DNA of 64,000 bases from Nannochloris sp. 'desiccata'. Its lineage: Eukaryota; Chlorophyta; Trebouxiophyceae; Chlorellales; Chlorellaceae. Where the stretch lies: assembly GCA_019044685.2 (NCBI GenBank), contig JAGTXX020000011.1, positions 558,001 through 622,000 on the forward strand, given 5' to 3'. A program made the position numbers and the translations under genes. Positions 1 to 10,634 of this stretch are shown one piece after another (the first letter of the stretch is position 1; each line of letters begins with the position of its first letter). The notes below the pieces were generated by a model. The model ran no database searches. It saw nothing but the letters and a program-made list of their open reading frames with translations, and was not told where the DNA came from.

Positions 1-389
1 TTTTCGAAATGAATGGACAAGGCATTGCCCAGTGGAGGTTTGCTGAACAAGATTTTCTGAACTTGTATTTTTACGGTCGATGGAAATGGTTGCCAGCAAT
101 TTACAACGCGCAAAAGAGAATAAAATACCATCACCCAAGTTTATGGCACCTTGAAGATATTGCAGTGCTGCATTATGTGGATGAGAAGCCTTGGAGTCAT
201 AGAGATAGTGAGGAGAATCAGATGTATCGTGAAGAAGTAGAACTTTGGTGGAAATGTTATAAGGGAGAAAATAAAAATAAAGACGCTTCTCAGGTTAACG
301 CTCCTACCAAAGCTCTGCAGTTATGCAAGGAGATGCCTCAACTGCAGATGGCTGCTGCTGCACAAGCCTTTGCTGCTCGTGAAGCCTAA
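1..389 (+). CDS. GT8-family glycosyltransferase, C-terminal fragment
   Basis: This is the 3' end of a gene that begins before the window; the frame is open back to base 1, so the ATG at 9 is probably internal. The fragment holds the end of a glycosyltransferase family 8 domain, seen in the spaced motifs AEQDFLNLYF, LPAIYN and VLHYVDEKPW. These are typical of glycogenin-like, plant PGSIP and galactinol synthase enzymes, which use nucleotide sugars to build polysaccharide primers, cell-wall glycans or glycolipids. The tail after about residue 90 is Ala/Gln-rich and not diagnostic. The DxD site would lie upstream and cannot be checked. The family is fairly sure, the substrate unknown. Its 3' end faces the FHA gene, 226 bp away. 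Confidence 0.75.
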   Translation, partial: FEMNGQGIAQWRFAEQDFLNLYFYGRWKWLPAIYNAQKRIKYHHPSLWHLEDIAVLHYVDEKPWSHRDSEENQMYREEVELWWKCYKGENKNKDASQVNAPTKALQLCKEMPQLQMAAAAQAFAAREA

Positions 390-615
390 AATTGGAAAAA
401 AAAACAGTGTGATGCTTAATAACACAGTAGTTATTTACAATTCCCAAATCAATTCCAGTGTACCCCCCGACATAATGTTGCGCAACAGAGGCGCAATTCA
501 GAGTCTGCCGAAGTGTATCAGAGACCCATTACGTTTTTAATGATTTCCGTGTTTTTATTATATGAATATCCTATTCCATGGTCATATTATATACATGTAA
601 TAAATGCAAGTATGC

Positions 616-1212
616 CTAGCTTAGATCATTCAGTCGCTCTTGTACTTCTTTACTCGCTTGACTGGCCATCCCCTTCATCAACATATCAGCCATAGCACCG
701 CCACCATTCGATTCTTCAAATTCTGCTTTTAGAGTGTTAGACCCGGGTAAACCAAAGTATAGTGTGGCGTTGCTTGGGCACATGTACGCCACTCCTGGTC
801 GGAGTTCTATTCCTTCGATCCAGGTAGCTGTAGAAGATAAGAGATTATCTGGGTCTTTGGCTGAGAGGGCGGTGCAGAAGAGTCGTCCGTTTTTGAATTC
901 AAAGCTGGCATGCTCTGGTGCTACACCATCGCCTTCGATAACAATGTCAGTCTCCAAACTGCTGCCGAGCACCGCCGTCTGTGGAGAGACAAAAATTAAA
1001 AAATTAAATTTTGAGCAAAGAACAGTCAATTAAACCCACGAGTATACATCATGAATTATTACCTTTTCGATTGTGTATCGTGTGCCGTCTGCTTTTACTA
1101 AAACAGGAGCAGATTGCTGAGCACGAATTACACATGTACATGCTCTGCTTCGGCTGACTTGTGCTCGGACAGGCAAGGCCTGGACTCTAGATGCGAACTT
1201 GAAAGCATTCAT
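616..1212 (-). CDS. Small FHA-domain protein, probably plastid-targeted
   Basis: Two exons, 1063-1212 and 616-978, join in phase 0 across a GT-AG intron and give about 170 residues. The first 30 or so residues are rich in Arg, Ser, Ala and Val with no acidic residues, like a plastid or mitochondrial transit peptide. The rest reads as one forkhead-associated fold: TAVLGSSLETDIVIEGDGV followed by APEHASFEF, where the conserved Gly-Ser and Ser-x-x-His positions of phosphothreonine-binding FHA domains can be traced (here Pro-Glu-His). The C-terminal 30 residues form a short amphipathic tail. FHA domains bind phosphothreonine peptides; the partner here is not known. Small stand-alone FHA proteins of this kind occur in plant and algal plastids. 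Confidence 0.7.
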
Positions 1213-1417
1213 TATAATCTAATATTTACATAGTATTGTTTAAAAAGGATCAAATAGTTTAAAATAGTCCCAATCACCTGAGAGAGAAAGATGGTGCCGC
1301 CCGGCGAGCTGGCTATCCATGCCTCATTGAAGAAAAGTGCAAACCTCTGTTTAAAATACTGGAAATAGTCGAGTGCCGTAAATCAATCACAGAGTCGTTC
1401 ATTTAAAAGCCAAATAT

Positions 1418-2194
1418 CTACCACACGACCGCCAAAGCAGCGCCAAATAACGAGCCCGCAACCACCTGCAAGCAACGGAAGAGACAAGAGCATTGCAATG
1501 TTTGATATTTTGAATTTATAAAGGGGCAGCGAGAAAACGAAGGTTTTATTCCATTTCAGTTTTGTTCCCTTTGTTCCCTTACCTTCCATATTCTATTAGT
1601 ATAGGCAGAATTTACAACAGTGGTAGCAGACCTCTCTGTTGTAGTACTCGTGGCAGGAAGTCCAGTAGTAGCATCAGTCACATCTGGAGTGACTGGAGCT
1701 ATAGTGGTACCTTGAATGGGAGTGGTAGCAGTAAAAGGGTTGGTAGGGGTAGGGGTGCTACTTGGAGAATCGGTAGGGGAGCATACGCAAGAATCTGCTG
1801 AAGCCGAAGCTGCTTTGGTTTGGTCTTCTTGACAGTCAAACTGTGCAGAGGTGCCCTCTGGGCAGCTTGCTTCGCATGATTTCGCCTTTTCATCGCAGGT
1901 AGCAGCAGCAGGAATTGATATCTCCTCTGGAGGGGTTATGGGGTTACTGCTGCTGCTGTCACTGCCACTGCTGGAAGACGACGAGGAAGACGAGCTGCCT
2001 GGCATCGCACAGGCGCAGCTTGAGGAGATCGCCCCGTTCCGCTCATCGCACTTGAAGTCAGAAATAGCATTTTGGTCTTGGCATGTGGCTTCGCAAGCAG
2101 CCTTGCGGTTGTCACACTCGGTGGCAGCACGAGACGACGAGACTAAAATACAAGCCAGCAAACTGGAGAAAACGAGTGCACGGACGAATGCCAT
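1418..2194 (-). CDS. Secreted Cys-rich protein 1 (two C6 domains, GPI-like tail)
   Basis: Exons 1583-2194 and 1418-1465 join in phase 0 and give 219 residues. I start at the ATG at 2194 because it opens directly into a signal peptide (MAFVRALVFSSLLACILVSS, then RAA); an in-frame ATG at 2311 would bury that signal. The mature part has two copies of one six-cysteine motif. Copy 1 is C-x6-C-x3-C-x10-C-x10-C-x-C, copy 2 is C-x6-C-x3-C-x9-C-x14-C-x-C. A Ser-rich linker starts right after the first CxC, and a Thr/Pro/Ser-rich stalk follows the second. The last exon encodes only VVAGSLFGAALAVVW and stop, a hydrophobic end preceded by small residues (NSA), as in GPI-anchor signals. I do not recognise the family. 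It is divergent from the next member at 2811. Confidence 0.7.
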
Positions 2195-2810
2195 GTCTTT
2201 TCCTTTGCTTTCAGGCAGTTTTGAATTATTTAAATTTAATGTAATGCCTGAGGTAACGCGGAATGTAGAAAATACTGAAAATAATGCAAGCGCGTTGGGA
2301 GCATTTTTCAACCAAGCAGACTTTCAGGCAGCTGCTTTTATTTCCCTCGGGAGAATCCTAGGACGTGGAGAAGACCATGTTGCCGATACTTTAGCTCATA
2401 CTTACTCATACAAAGCTAAAATTTATTACAGTCGCCAATCACTCAAGAAAGTACTTCGCTCTAACTTATTAACCCCAACTGGTGTCGGCTGATTCGAAGA
2501 GTTATTTTAAATAGGGGTGTCTTGAAGCTCAGTGCTTCTCTCGATCCCTTAAGTCACCCTGTTGGGGTTATTTTGTTCTGTTTTAGACATTCTAGAAGGT
2601 GGCATAATAGCAACTAGTAAGTGAGCAAAGCACATTGCCAGATACTCGGCCTAGCAAGGGCACTCTCTCCTCTGGGCCCTCAGCGGCGTCACCGGGCTGC
2701 AGCGGTCACCGGGGCGAGGTGGCATATTAGTGTTTTAACTTGCTTGCAAAATTTCATAAATTCGTCACCTAAAATACATCTCTTTTATTTCGGAATTATA
2801 AATTGAACTT
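2195..2810. promoter_or_regulatory. Gene-free stretch between divergent Cys-rich genes 1 and 2
   Basis: About 616 bases separate the start codons of the two divergent secreted-protein genes, so this should hold both promoters and 5' UTRs. A GC-rich block near 2640-2725 is bounded by AT-rich DNA. I could not assign a TATA box, a known motif or a coding frame. Confidence 0.4.
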
Positions 2811-3247
2811 ATGAAGCGCTTTCTACTTCTTGTCTGCTTGGCATTCGTCCTTCTCGGAAGTGCATCTGCGAACATTGATGAAGATAATACTTCCGCTGCT
2901 CAAACTGCTTGCCAGGCTCTCTTATCCGCTTGTCAACTCCAATGTGGATCACACGAGGGTATCAATACCGGTGCTGCAAATTGTATCATTGAAAATGATG
3001 GCGGTGTTGATCTGAATTGCGTTTGCAATGACGGTTACCAACCTCCCAGCAGCTCTGCTGTCCGTCCACAGGTACGACGCTTAGTTCTTGTGTAGCTTCC
3101 TTCAAAAGAGATTTGTATGCATCGGACACACGTACCTTGACAGAAGTCTAAGCCGAAATGTCTATTTTTTCACTCAACTTTTTGCAGGCTGTATTCACCG
3201 CCCTTGTCGCCACCGGCGGTGCTATCGCTGCCCTTGCCCTTGCTTAA
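2811..3247 (+). CDS. Secreted Cys-rich protein 2 (one C6 domain, GPI-like tail)
   Basis: Exons 2811-3071 and 3188-3247 join in phase 0 and give 106 residues. A clear signal peptide (MKRFLLLVCLAFVLLGSASA) is followed by a single copy of the motif C-x6-C-x3-C-x12-C-x11-C-x-C, then a short Pro/Ser segment. The last exon encodes the strongly hydrophobic AVFTALVATGGAIAALALA and stop, with no charged residue after it. That fits a GPI-attachment signal; a C-terminal transmembrane anchor is the alternative. Intron position and phase match gene 1, where an intron also falls just before the tail. Unlike its neighbours it has no poly-Ser run after the CxC. Function unknown; the fold suggests a small extracellular or wall-surface domain stabilised by three disulfides. 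Confidence 0.72.
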
Positions 3248-3482
3248 GGCCCCAATTATCTCCCTATTTAAACTTACAGGAAAGTTATAAAACTGAGAGA
3301 TGAAAATCACAAATGTAAACTAGATCATATATACGAAGAACACGCAAGAAAGATGCAAAATTAAAGGAAGGAGAGGGTATCTGGAAAAGCATAGAGCAGA
3401 CGCAACCTGCTCTGTCCGGGATTTTGTTTGATTGGATCCATCAAGGATCTCGATTCATTATTAATAGTTAATAATCAAACTT

Positions 3483-3966
3483 CTAGTGGTACTGTACTTC
3501 TTTATCCAGGCTAGTTTTCGCAGTCGCTTTCGCAGCAGAGCATTCAGTGCCCTCAGTAGCTGAAGCCGACGATGAGGAGGAAGAAGAAGAAGAAGAGGAG
3601 GAGCCCTTGGAGGTGCATGAGCATGCCGCTGCTCTTGCACCTTCGCCATCATCTTTACATTCGAAATTCTGCGTTAAAATTTAGAGGAAGGTGAGATATC
3701 AGCTGGAGTTGATTTTCAGGCTTTGTTGTTGGGTGACGTGAGGCCTCGAGAAACTACAATTTCATCTTTGGTTTGGCAAACTTCGAGCTCTCCATAGGAC
3801 GAACTAAAAAACCTACCATCTCCATATCTTTACATTTATCTTCACATTCCTTGCGTGCTTTGCGGCAATATTTAGTCTCCTTTCTGTGTTCAGCTGCCTC
3901 AACTGTGGTCGCTACAGCCACCAAAAGCACTAAAGCTAAACCTAGGAAGGCCTTGGAGGGCTGCAT
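3483..3966 (-). CDS. Secreted Cys-rich protein 3 (one C6 domain, soluble)
   Basis: Exons 3817-3966 and 3483-3668 join in phase 0 and give 111 residues. A signal peptide (about residues 1-25, core FLGLALVLLVAVATTVEA) leads into a charged six-cysteine domain, C-x6-C-x3-C-x8-C-x11-C-x-C. The intron falls between the third and fourth cysteines. An uninterrupted Ser run follows the CxC closely, as in the first domain of gene 1. A Lys/Ala-rich tail with one extra cysteine ends the protein, and there is no hydrophobic C-terminus, so this member should be freely secreted. It lies convergent to gene 2 with 235 bp between the stops. It is related to genes 1 and 2 by spacing of cysteines rather than by other identities. 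Confidence 0.68.
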
Positions 3967-4489
3967 TGTGTAAGATTTATGCTTTAAATGTCTTAAAATA
4001 GTATACTAAATAATAATAGACTTAAATGTAGCTGTAAGCAGTAGTAAAAGGCGAATTGTCAGGTGCCAGGTGGCAATCTCTCCCAGTTTTCAGTTTCAAA
4101 CTCCAGTGGAACTGAATTTCAAACTGAGTTTAATCGCGCGCGCGCGAGAGAGATTTACAGCCGTTTAGCACAGAGAAAGCGCTCTGATGCGGTGCCATTG
4201 ATAAATACAACGTCGAAAGATAAGTAAATAGCGGAACCAGAGAATATGGCTAAAAAATTCTGCATAGCGGGAAAACCATCAAGCCGGAAGCAGTCCTTCT
4301 GCGCCTCCTGAGAGGAAGGGTTTATTTAAACTCGCTCTCAGTTTCATAGCAAGGGTGCTTTCATTACATATGAAATCATTCTCTCTCATTACATTTCAAA
4401 TCATATCAGCAACATTCTCAAACAATCATCAAATCAAAAAACAGGGCATAAAATTAAAAAAAACCGATCCAAAACTTCATATAAAAAAA
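3967..4489. promoter_or_regulatory. Promoter side of Cys-rich gene 3 and 3' flank of the HCF173-like gene
   Basis: No coding frame is supported here. The stretch holds a cluster of AGTTT/AAACT words at about 4085-4132, a (CG)6 run at 4135-4146 followed by GA repeats, and a 19-base near-direct repeat at 4361-4404 described separately. The part near 3967-4200 is likely the promoter of Cys-rich gene 3. Confidence 0.4.
4361..4404 (-). terminator. Duplicated TGTAA poly(A)-type element after the HCF173-like gene
   Basis: Two 19-base copies (4361-4379 and 4386-4404, 17 of 19 identical) each contain TTACA on the plus strand, that is TGTAA on the coding strand, at 4364-4368 and 4389-4393. They lie about 100-125 bases beyond the stop at 4490, where a chlorophyte poly(A) signal would be expected. 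Confidence 0.5.
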
Positions 4490-6775
4490 CTATTTTCCCG
4501 GAGCTTTTGAAGCAACATCTTGAGGAAGTTGCCTTTCAAAATTCTTAGCACGCCATCTCCTGATCCATTCTCGTGCATCGGCTACATTTCCAGGCAACTC
4601 CCTCGATTTAGTATTTACTTGTTCTTCCCCATCTGAGGAAGCAGAAGAAGGAGACGCCTCAGCTCGACCATCAGCAGCAGCCGTCACTGTCTTTGCACCC
4701 TCGCTTTCCTCTTCACTACGCACCCGCCCCCCTGCATTCCTTTCCTGAGTAGCTTTCACCCTAGGATCTGCCAGAATCTCCGCTTTCCTTTCTTCAGTGG
4801 GTGCAGCAGGAGGTGCTGCGGGGGTCGGAAAAGGCTCCAACCCAATTTGAGCTCTACATCTATCTTGCACAGCTCCTAAAAACAATTTTAATGTTTCTGC
4901 ACGTCCCATAGCTTTGCCTTGAGCATCCCCAGCTTCAGACCGTCTAATTTCTATTGTTTTATTCGTCGCTGCAGCCATTCCCGTTGCCGCTGCTGCCAAT
5001 GCGGCAATCTCACTTCTCGCCACTTTGCCGGAGATTCTATCCCCCTGAGAAGCTTCTAACAAGGCAGGACCCTGTTCAGCGGCATCATCACTCATCCCAG
5101 TAGGTCGAATAACTGTATACGACAGTCCTGAGGATCGTACTGCATTTTCTCCGCTGTACTTATGGTTAAGTGTACCTCCGGGGTTCAATTGTACGATTGG
5201 AATGTCTTTTTTCCTTGCTTCTTCATCATCCCCAATTTTCGCATTGCGCTCCACCCCAGCGGAAGAAATCAGCACAATTTGCGGTTTAGGCGCCATAAAG
5301 CCACGAATTCCACCTTCAAATTGAATTTCAAAGGGGCCAGGGGAGTAAGAATCATTTGGAAAGCCGTTGAATGCAAAACGAGAGTACACAAGGCCAAACT
5401 GACGGACTTTTGAAGGGTCTAATGGAGGTCCTCCAGGTAAAGAACGAGCACGTTTTACAGGAATGAACTCGTGCCATGGTAAGAACACAGTCGTCCAATC
5501 ACCATTAACACCAACATCAAATGTTCCTTGGTAGGTGTCTTCAGGCTCACTAAATGTATCAGTTTTAATATTTAATTTTAATGTTTGACCATCCCCTTTA
5601 ACACGTAAGCTCACACCATCGTACTTGGATAAATCCATGGCAGTAGGGTAAGTACGTGCACCACAGAAACCGCCACCTTCAACGATCAATTGCCCCTTCC
5701 ACACAGCCCCGGTGCCGTCGGGCGAGAGTTCCAGGCCACTTGAAGAATTACCACCCATGATGACGTCATCTAATCGTTGCCATTTCTCTAAATCTTCAAC
5801 TGTTTCCATAGGTAAAATATCCTCAATCGTGGGTTTAGGCCTGGAAGATAGACCGTTAGTAGTAAAATTACCCTTATTAAAATATTTAGCTGCTGCTGCA
5901 GCAATATTAGAAACACCTTGGTCGTCTACTCGTTGCGAGGTCATGTTATTCAAATATCCCATCGTACCTTCAGCAGTACGACCGAATACGGGACCAAGAG
6001 TACAGATAATTTGGGTTACGCCTTTGAAAAGATCTGGGGTTGCCAGGGTCGAATCATCAGTGACATCGATGCCTGTTTGAAGAAACAAAACACCTTCCGA
6101 AGGACTTTGTTGACGGCCAGGGGAGATACCGAGGGGAGCAAAGGCTTCAGCAGCGCGGTTTTCGTCGCGGACAGCGGCGACGACGGTGCGACCAGCTTTT
6201 AATAGCTGCAAAATAAAAGCGAAAAAAAAAATGTCAACTGTCGGTAGGAATTCAATTAGTTTATTTTATCAATAAAAAGGAAACATTCTAGCTTTTATTT
6301 ATGCTTTACAGCGGCTTTCTTAAGCTACTGCATACCTCGGCAACAACTTGGCGTCCTGTGCGCCCACTCGCTCCAAAAACAAGAACGGCATTTTCTCTGG
6401 GAAGCGGGGCGGCCTTGGGCGTTACAATCTGAGGAGCTTCTGCAGGCAACTGCTTGGATGCCTTGATTGCTTCAAAGATAAGGAATCCAGCAGTACTAAT
6501 GACTAAGGCACCTCCGGCAATGAGCACTTCAGGGGGAGCAGCGTTGAAGGAAATTGCAGCCTGGATTTTTATTGAATCTGGAGAAAAATCAAGACGAAAC
6601 GAGATTAATGATACTAAGTCTTAAAGATTGTAGTATTAGCTCTGCATATAGCGACAAGTGGTATCTCACTCTTCTTAGGACGGGCTGCTAAGCAGGTATT
6701 GCGAATGTTAGCGATTGCGGCCTTGTTAGCGGAACCAAGGAAAAGACGGCCCTTTACACCAGGCATACTCTGCAT
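4490..6775 (-). CDS. HCF173: Plastid SDR-CIA30 protein, HCF173-like
   Basis: Three exons (6670-6775, 6336-6577, 4490-6205) give 687 residues. An N-terminal basic, Ser/Ala-rich stretch is a likely transit peptide, and a hydrophobic segment (VLIAGGALVISTAGFLIFEA) follows near residue 60. Next comes an NAD(P)-binding Rossmann start, AVLVFGASGRTGRQVV, characteristic of atypical short-chain dehydrogenases. A CIA30 domain is inserted after it (DLEKWQRLDDVIMGG, then GFCGARTYP), and the SDR fold resumes (PQIVLISSAGVERN, then YTVIRPTGM). This split SDR with an inserted CIA30 domain is the layout of HCF173, which in plants activates translation and stabilises psbA mRNA for photosystem II. The acidic, Glu/Ala-rich C-terminus is lineage-specific. 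Other plastid SDR-CIA30 proteins remain possible. Confidence 0.65.
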
Positions 6776-7515
6776 CGTGATCTTCCAAAGAGATATATTT
6801 AGTTTATTCTGGACAAAACCTCACACCTGTGGCACATTTCTAGGCAACTAGCTTCTCTGCTCTGGCGCCCTCGCAACTCAGTTGACCAAAAACACCCTCA
6901 TTGATAACTGGTAAGTTTTTTGTATTCGCAGTTACGCTAGTTACATGTAGAAGAATCAACGTCAAGGGTAAATGATGTTCGAAAGAAAGGCAAAATGGAC
7001 AAGACAATACGTTTGTAAAGAAGAAGAATTCATGCAAATGTTGGCGTCCCACATCCATTTATAAAGAGCCAGGGGGCCAGTTTTAAAAATCAAATAAGAA
7101 TCAGAAAAGGGTATCATGTGTATATAGAAAAGAAGATGGATTCATTTGATGGCAAAAATCCATGCAAAAATAAAGAATCTGAATTGTATAAGAAGCGCTT
7201 ATAAATGTTTGTTTGTTGTTCAATAGCAACGTCAATTGCTGTTTTCTCAAAACCTCCCTAGAAAGGGAAGAGACCTCTCGTTCAATCTCTCAATCACTCC
7301 AGAAATACCTATCAAGGAACAGACATAAGAAAAGAAAATACTATAACGCTACAAATCTTTCCAAAATGGAAAAAGAAACTAAAAATGGTAGGAAGAAAGT
7401 TGTTATTCTGATATTTTGGTCTGATATCATATATTTAATTCTTATTTTAGCGCTGATGTAGTAGTAGTTCCTAAATATTACTATCTATATAAGATAGCTA
7501 CCTTGCTATGTTATA
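6776..7515. promoter_or_regulatory. Gene-free stretch upstream of the HCF173-like gene
   Basis: About 740 AT-rich bases between the HCF173-like start and the PPR stop, both minus-strand genes. It should carry the HCF173-like promoter and 5' UTR and the PPR 3' UTR. Short open frames at 6840-7058 and 7213-7461 show no family features and no coding bias I can see. Confidence 0.4.
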
Positions 7516-10213
7516 TTAAAACATGCCGGCACGCATCATCACGGTTCCTGCTGCAGCCACAGCAGCAGAGAGTGCAGCAATTGCCGCTTGCTGATTTTCG
7601 ATGGCAGCCACACCGCTGTTGCAGACCCCTTCAAGAAGCTCCTGCGTAACAGAATTCGGTGTAATACCAGCCGTAACCATATCTTGGCCAAGTTCTATTG
7701 CCTTATCATACTGTCTCGCACGATCACACGCAGCAATTAAAGCGTTAAACAAATGTACAGAAGGTGGAACGCCCTCAGCAGCAGCCCGGTCTCTGACCTT
7801 CAACGCCGCTTTCCAGTTCCCACGCAAACTGTACGCAGCAACAATACCACAATAGGCGTAATCTTGTGGGGTGTGACCCGCAGCACGCATTTTACGGAGC
7901 AGGGCCTCGGCAGCTTCAGCATCACCTGCCATTCCGTGGGCAGCGATTAAAGTTTCAAAAGTCACCGCATCGGGCGCCGGACAGGCGTTGAACAGCTCCT
8001 GTGCTGCGTCCAATTGACCTGCTTTACCCAAAGCAGAAACAGCAGTGTTGTACATGACCGTATTTGGAGTAATACCAAGAGCTTGCGCGCGATTAAGGAC
8101 TCCAACAGCTTCCTCCCATTTTCCTGCCCGCTCGTAGGCAAGCATCAGGGCGCCGCAGACAACTTCATTTACCACACCACGACCTCCTTTAACGGCGTTC
8201 AAACCACTGCTGTTTGCCGTGGTGTTGTTGTTTCCAACAGCAGAAGAAACCCTGTGTGTGGAAGGAGCAGGGGTCGCGTGCTGAGAAATTACAGTGGTGG
8301 CAGCCTTGCGATGTGGTGTTGTCGTTCTTTCAGTAGCGTGGAGATCAATTTTTTCATAGTCGCTCGCGTTCAGTGCTGAACCGAGATCAAACTGTAAACC
8401 ACGGCTTGCTGCATTGTTTGTTGTCCATGCAGCAGCGTTAACGCCGCCAGAGGGAGTACTAGGGGCCTCGGGGCTGCTGGTGCCAGTCGTATTAGCAGCG
8501 GCGGCAGCCGCGGCAGCAGCAGCGGAGAAGTAACTAAATCCAGTAGTTGCAGCTATACTGGCACTCGTACTACTCGTGCTTTCTACATCATCCTCATCCT
8601 CGTCATCTAAGCTTCTAAGAGCAATCTCAGCTGTTCTGGCTACTAAGATATCAGCTGCAATCCTCTCTTCAGCAGACTCACCACGAGCATCGCCTACACC
8701 GACAGCAGCAGCACCAGCAGTTGCAATATTTCCGACATCATCTGCTTGCATCGCCGCCAGCTGTTCGCTTTCCAATTCTCTGAACAACGCCTCAGCCATC
8801 TGCCATTTTCCATGATCTCCCATGGCCTTCAACAATGCAGAGTAGGTATAAGCATTGGGCTCTACCCCAGAGCCCAAGGCATGCCCCTTCATCCGAGTTA
8901 CTATGTTCGAAGCTCGCTCCCATTGACGTGCGTTTGCTAATGCCCCTACAAGCGCAGTGTATGTTCTCACATTAGGGCGTATATCATTGCGAAGCATCCA
9001 TTCGACCACTTTTTCAGCACGCTCCCACTGTCCATCAGCACCTAGAGCGGTAACTAAAGCGGTACATGAGACGACATCGGGCTTAACCCCCCATTTCATC
9101 ATTTCGTCAAAAAGAGCCACAGCACGCTGCCATTCCCCACCTGCAGCGCAGGAAGAGATAACTGCAGAGTAGGCATGCCCCGTAGGTTTGCATCCAGCGC
9201 CTTGCATGTCGTCCCAAATGGCAAGAGCGGCAGTAGGACGCCCGCCTTCTGCTGCAGCTCTCATGGCAGCAGTGTAGGCATGGACTGTGGGAGCTAGCTT
9301 AGAGTCTGCGGGAGCAGCACGCATTCTGCGGTAGGTATCTAAAGCACGGTCGGTGTCTCCACGACGAGCACAGACTTCTATAAGGGTCGTACAGAGACGG
9401 CAATCTATTTCTCTAGCGTGGTCAGCTTCTGCGTGGGTCCAAACTTCTAATGCACGGTCAAGCATATTTCCCATCAGAGCAGCACGCATAGCAGCAGTGT
9501 AGGTATACACTGTGCATTCTAATCCAGCGCCTCCTGAAGTCACAGGGGTGCGCATCCAGTCATATAAAGACAAGGCGGTGGCGGCTTGCCCATGTTGAGC
9601 ACAGACACGAATGAGGGTAGTGCAGAGACGATCGTCTGCTTTGTGGCCGATTTGGAGCAACCATTCGTGGAGAACGAGCGCGCGACGCCAGGTAGCTTTA
9701 CTTCGGCCTAAAGCGCTTACTAATTTGTCTAATTCACGATTGTCGGCTGTGGTGAGCTTGATCGTGCCTGGGGCAGGGAGGTCTACGGGTGCTGCAGGGT
9801 CTACGAGGCGATATAAAGCAGCAGGAAGGGTTCCATTTGCTTCAGGGAAACCTTGAAAGAGCTGCAAGGAAAGATATTTCGAGGTGAGAACATGTAAATT
9901 GAGAAGCATCCACAGGATTCACAGAAGAAACAAACATGGTCTTTTTGAAGCAACGTACCTGAAGTTCCAGCTGATTTTGCCTTTTACTGGAAGAGTTGAA
10001 GTTCCGTGTTTCAGATTCTGCTAAAACGGTAGCAGCGTGCAGAGAGAGTTTGCCATGCGCAGGCCTTGTCGGCCACTGAGGCTGAGGGCCTTGACGGTTG
10101 TTGCTTGCAGACCAGAAGCGCTGGCCGGAAGCAAACCCTCCGCGAGCAGCAGAGCTGGACGCGCTGGTAGCCTCTGCCGCGAAAGGCAGACGGCCCAATT
10201 GTCCTGTAAGCAT
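7516..10213 (-). CDS. Organellar pentatricopeptide repeat (PPR) protein
   Basis: Exons 9959-10213 and 7516-9861 join in phase 0 and give 866 residues. The first exon is a Ser/Ala/Arg-rich organelle presequence. From about residue 120 there are consecutive 35-residue PPR units with recognisable cores: YTYTAAMRAAL, HAYSAVISSCAAGGEWQRAV, VSCTALVTALGADGQWERA, RTYTALVGALANARQWERA and YTYSALLKAMGDHGKWQMA. A roughly 220-residue low-complexity insert (Ala, Ser and Thr runs) separates these from a second block of about five repeats at the C-terminus (VMYNTAVSALGKAGQ, VTFETLIAAHGMAGD, HLFNALIAACDRARQYDKA). P-type PPR proteins bind organellar RNA one base per repeat. No SMR, E or DYW domain is visible, so RNA stability or processing rather than editing is likely. 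The target RNA cannot be told from the sequence. Confidence 0.85.
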
Positions 10214-10634
10214 TTTAAGTTTTTGTTCAGATTAATCTGTTTTCAACTAGCTTTTAACAGTACATGGCGTGCTCCGATATGTTCATCTGCATTTATTGAA
10301 TGCGAAAATGCAACAAAATAACTGTTAATTCAATAATGAGGATCACCAACTTTTCTCTGGCTTCAAGTGCTTTGCAGCTGCCCCTCCGCGTCGGAGTTTC
10401 GGATTTGTAGGAAGGAGGGCATTGCGGAAGATTTTGTGTGGCAGAGGCAGGATACACTTCTAACTTGACATCGCAACTTGTTAAATATACTAACAACTTA
10501 CCATACCAACGAACAAACACATTTATTATACAAAGGAACTTGCCTCCATCAACCCTTACTCCAGTAACGGCAAACCAAATCAAGAAGACGATATCGATGA
10601 CCCACAAAATATATATATTATAAAACATTCACAT
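10214..10634. promoter_or_regulatory. Promoter-side gap between the PPR gene and the kinase gene
   Basis: 421 bases between two minus-strand genes: likely PPR promoter and kinase 3' UTR. No RNA gene or repeat stands out, and the minus frame across it (10293-10628) shows no recognisable domain. Confidence 0.35.

Noticed and set aside
6840..7058. 72-codon minus-strand frame upstream of the HCF173-like start
   Set aside because: No transit or domain features that continue into the gene; the downstream ATG at 6775 gives a proper transit peptide.
10293..10628. 111-codon minus-strand frame with hydrophobic start
   Set aside because: Covers the whole PPR upstream gap, shows no recognisable domain, and overlaps an open plus-strand frame.
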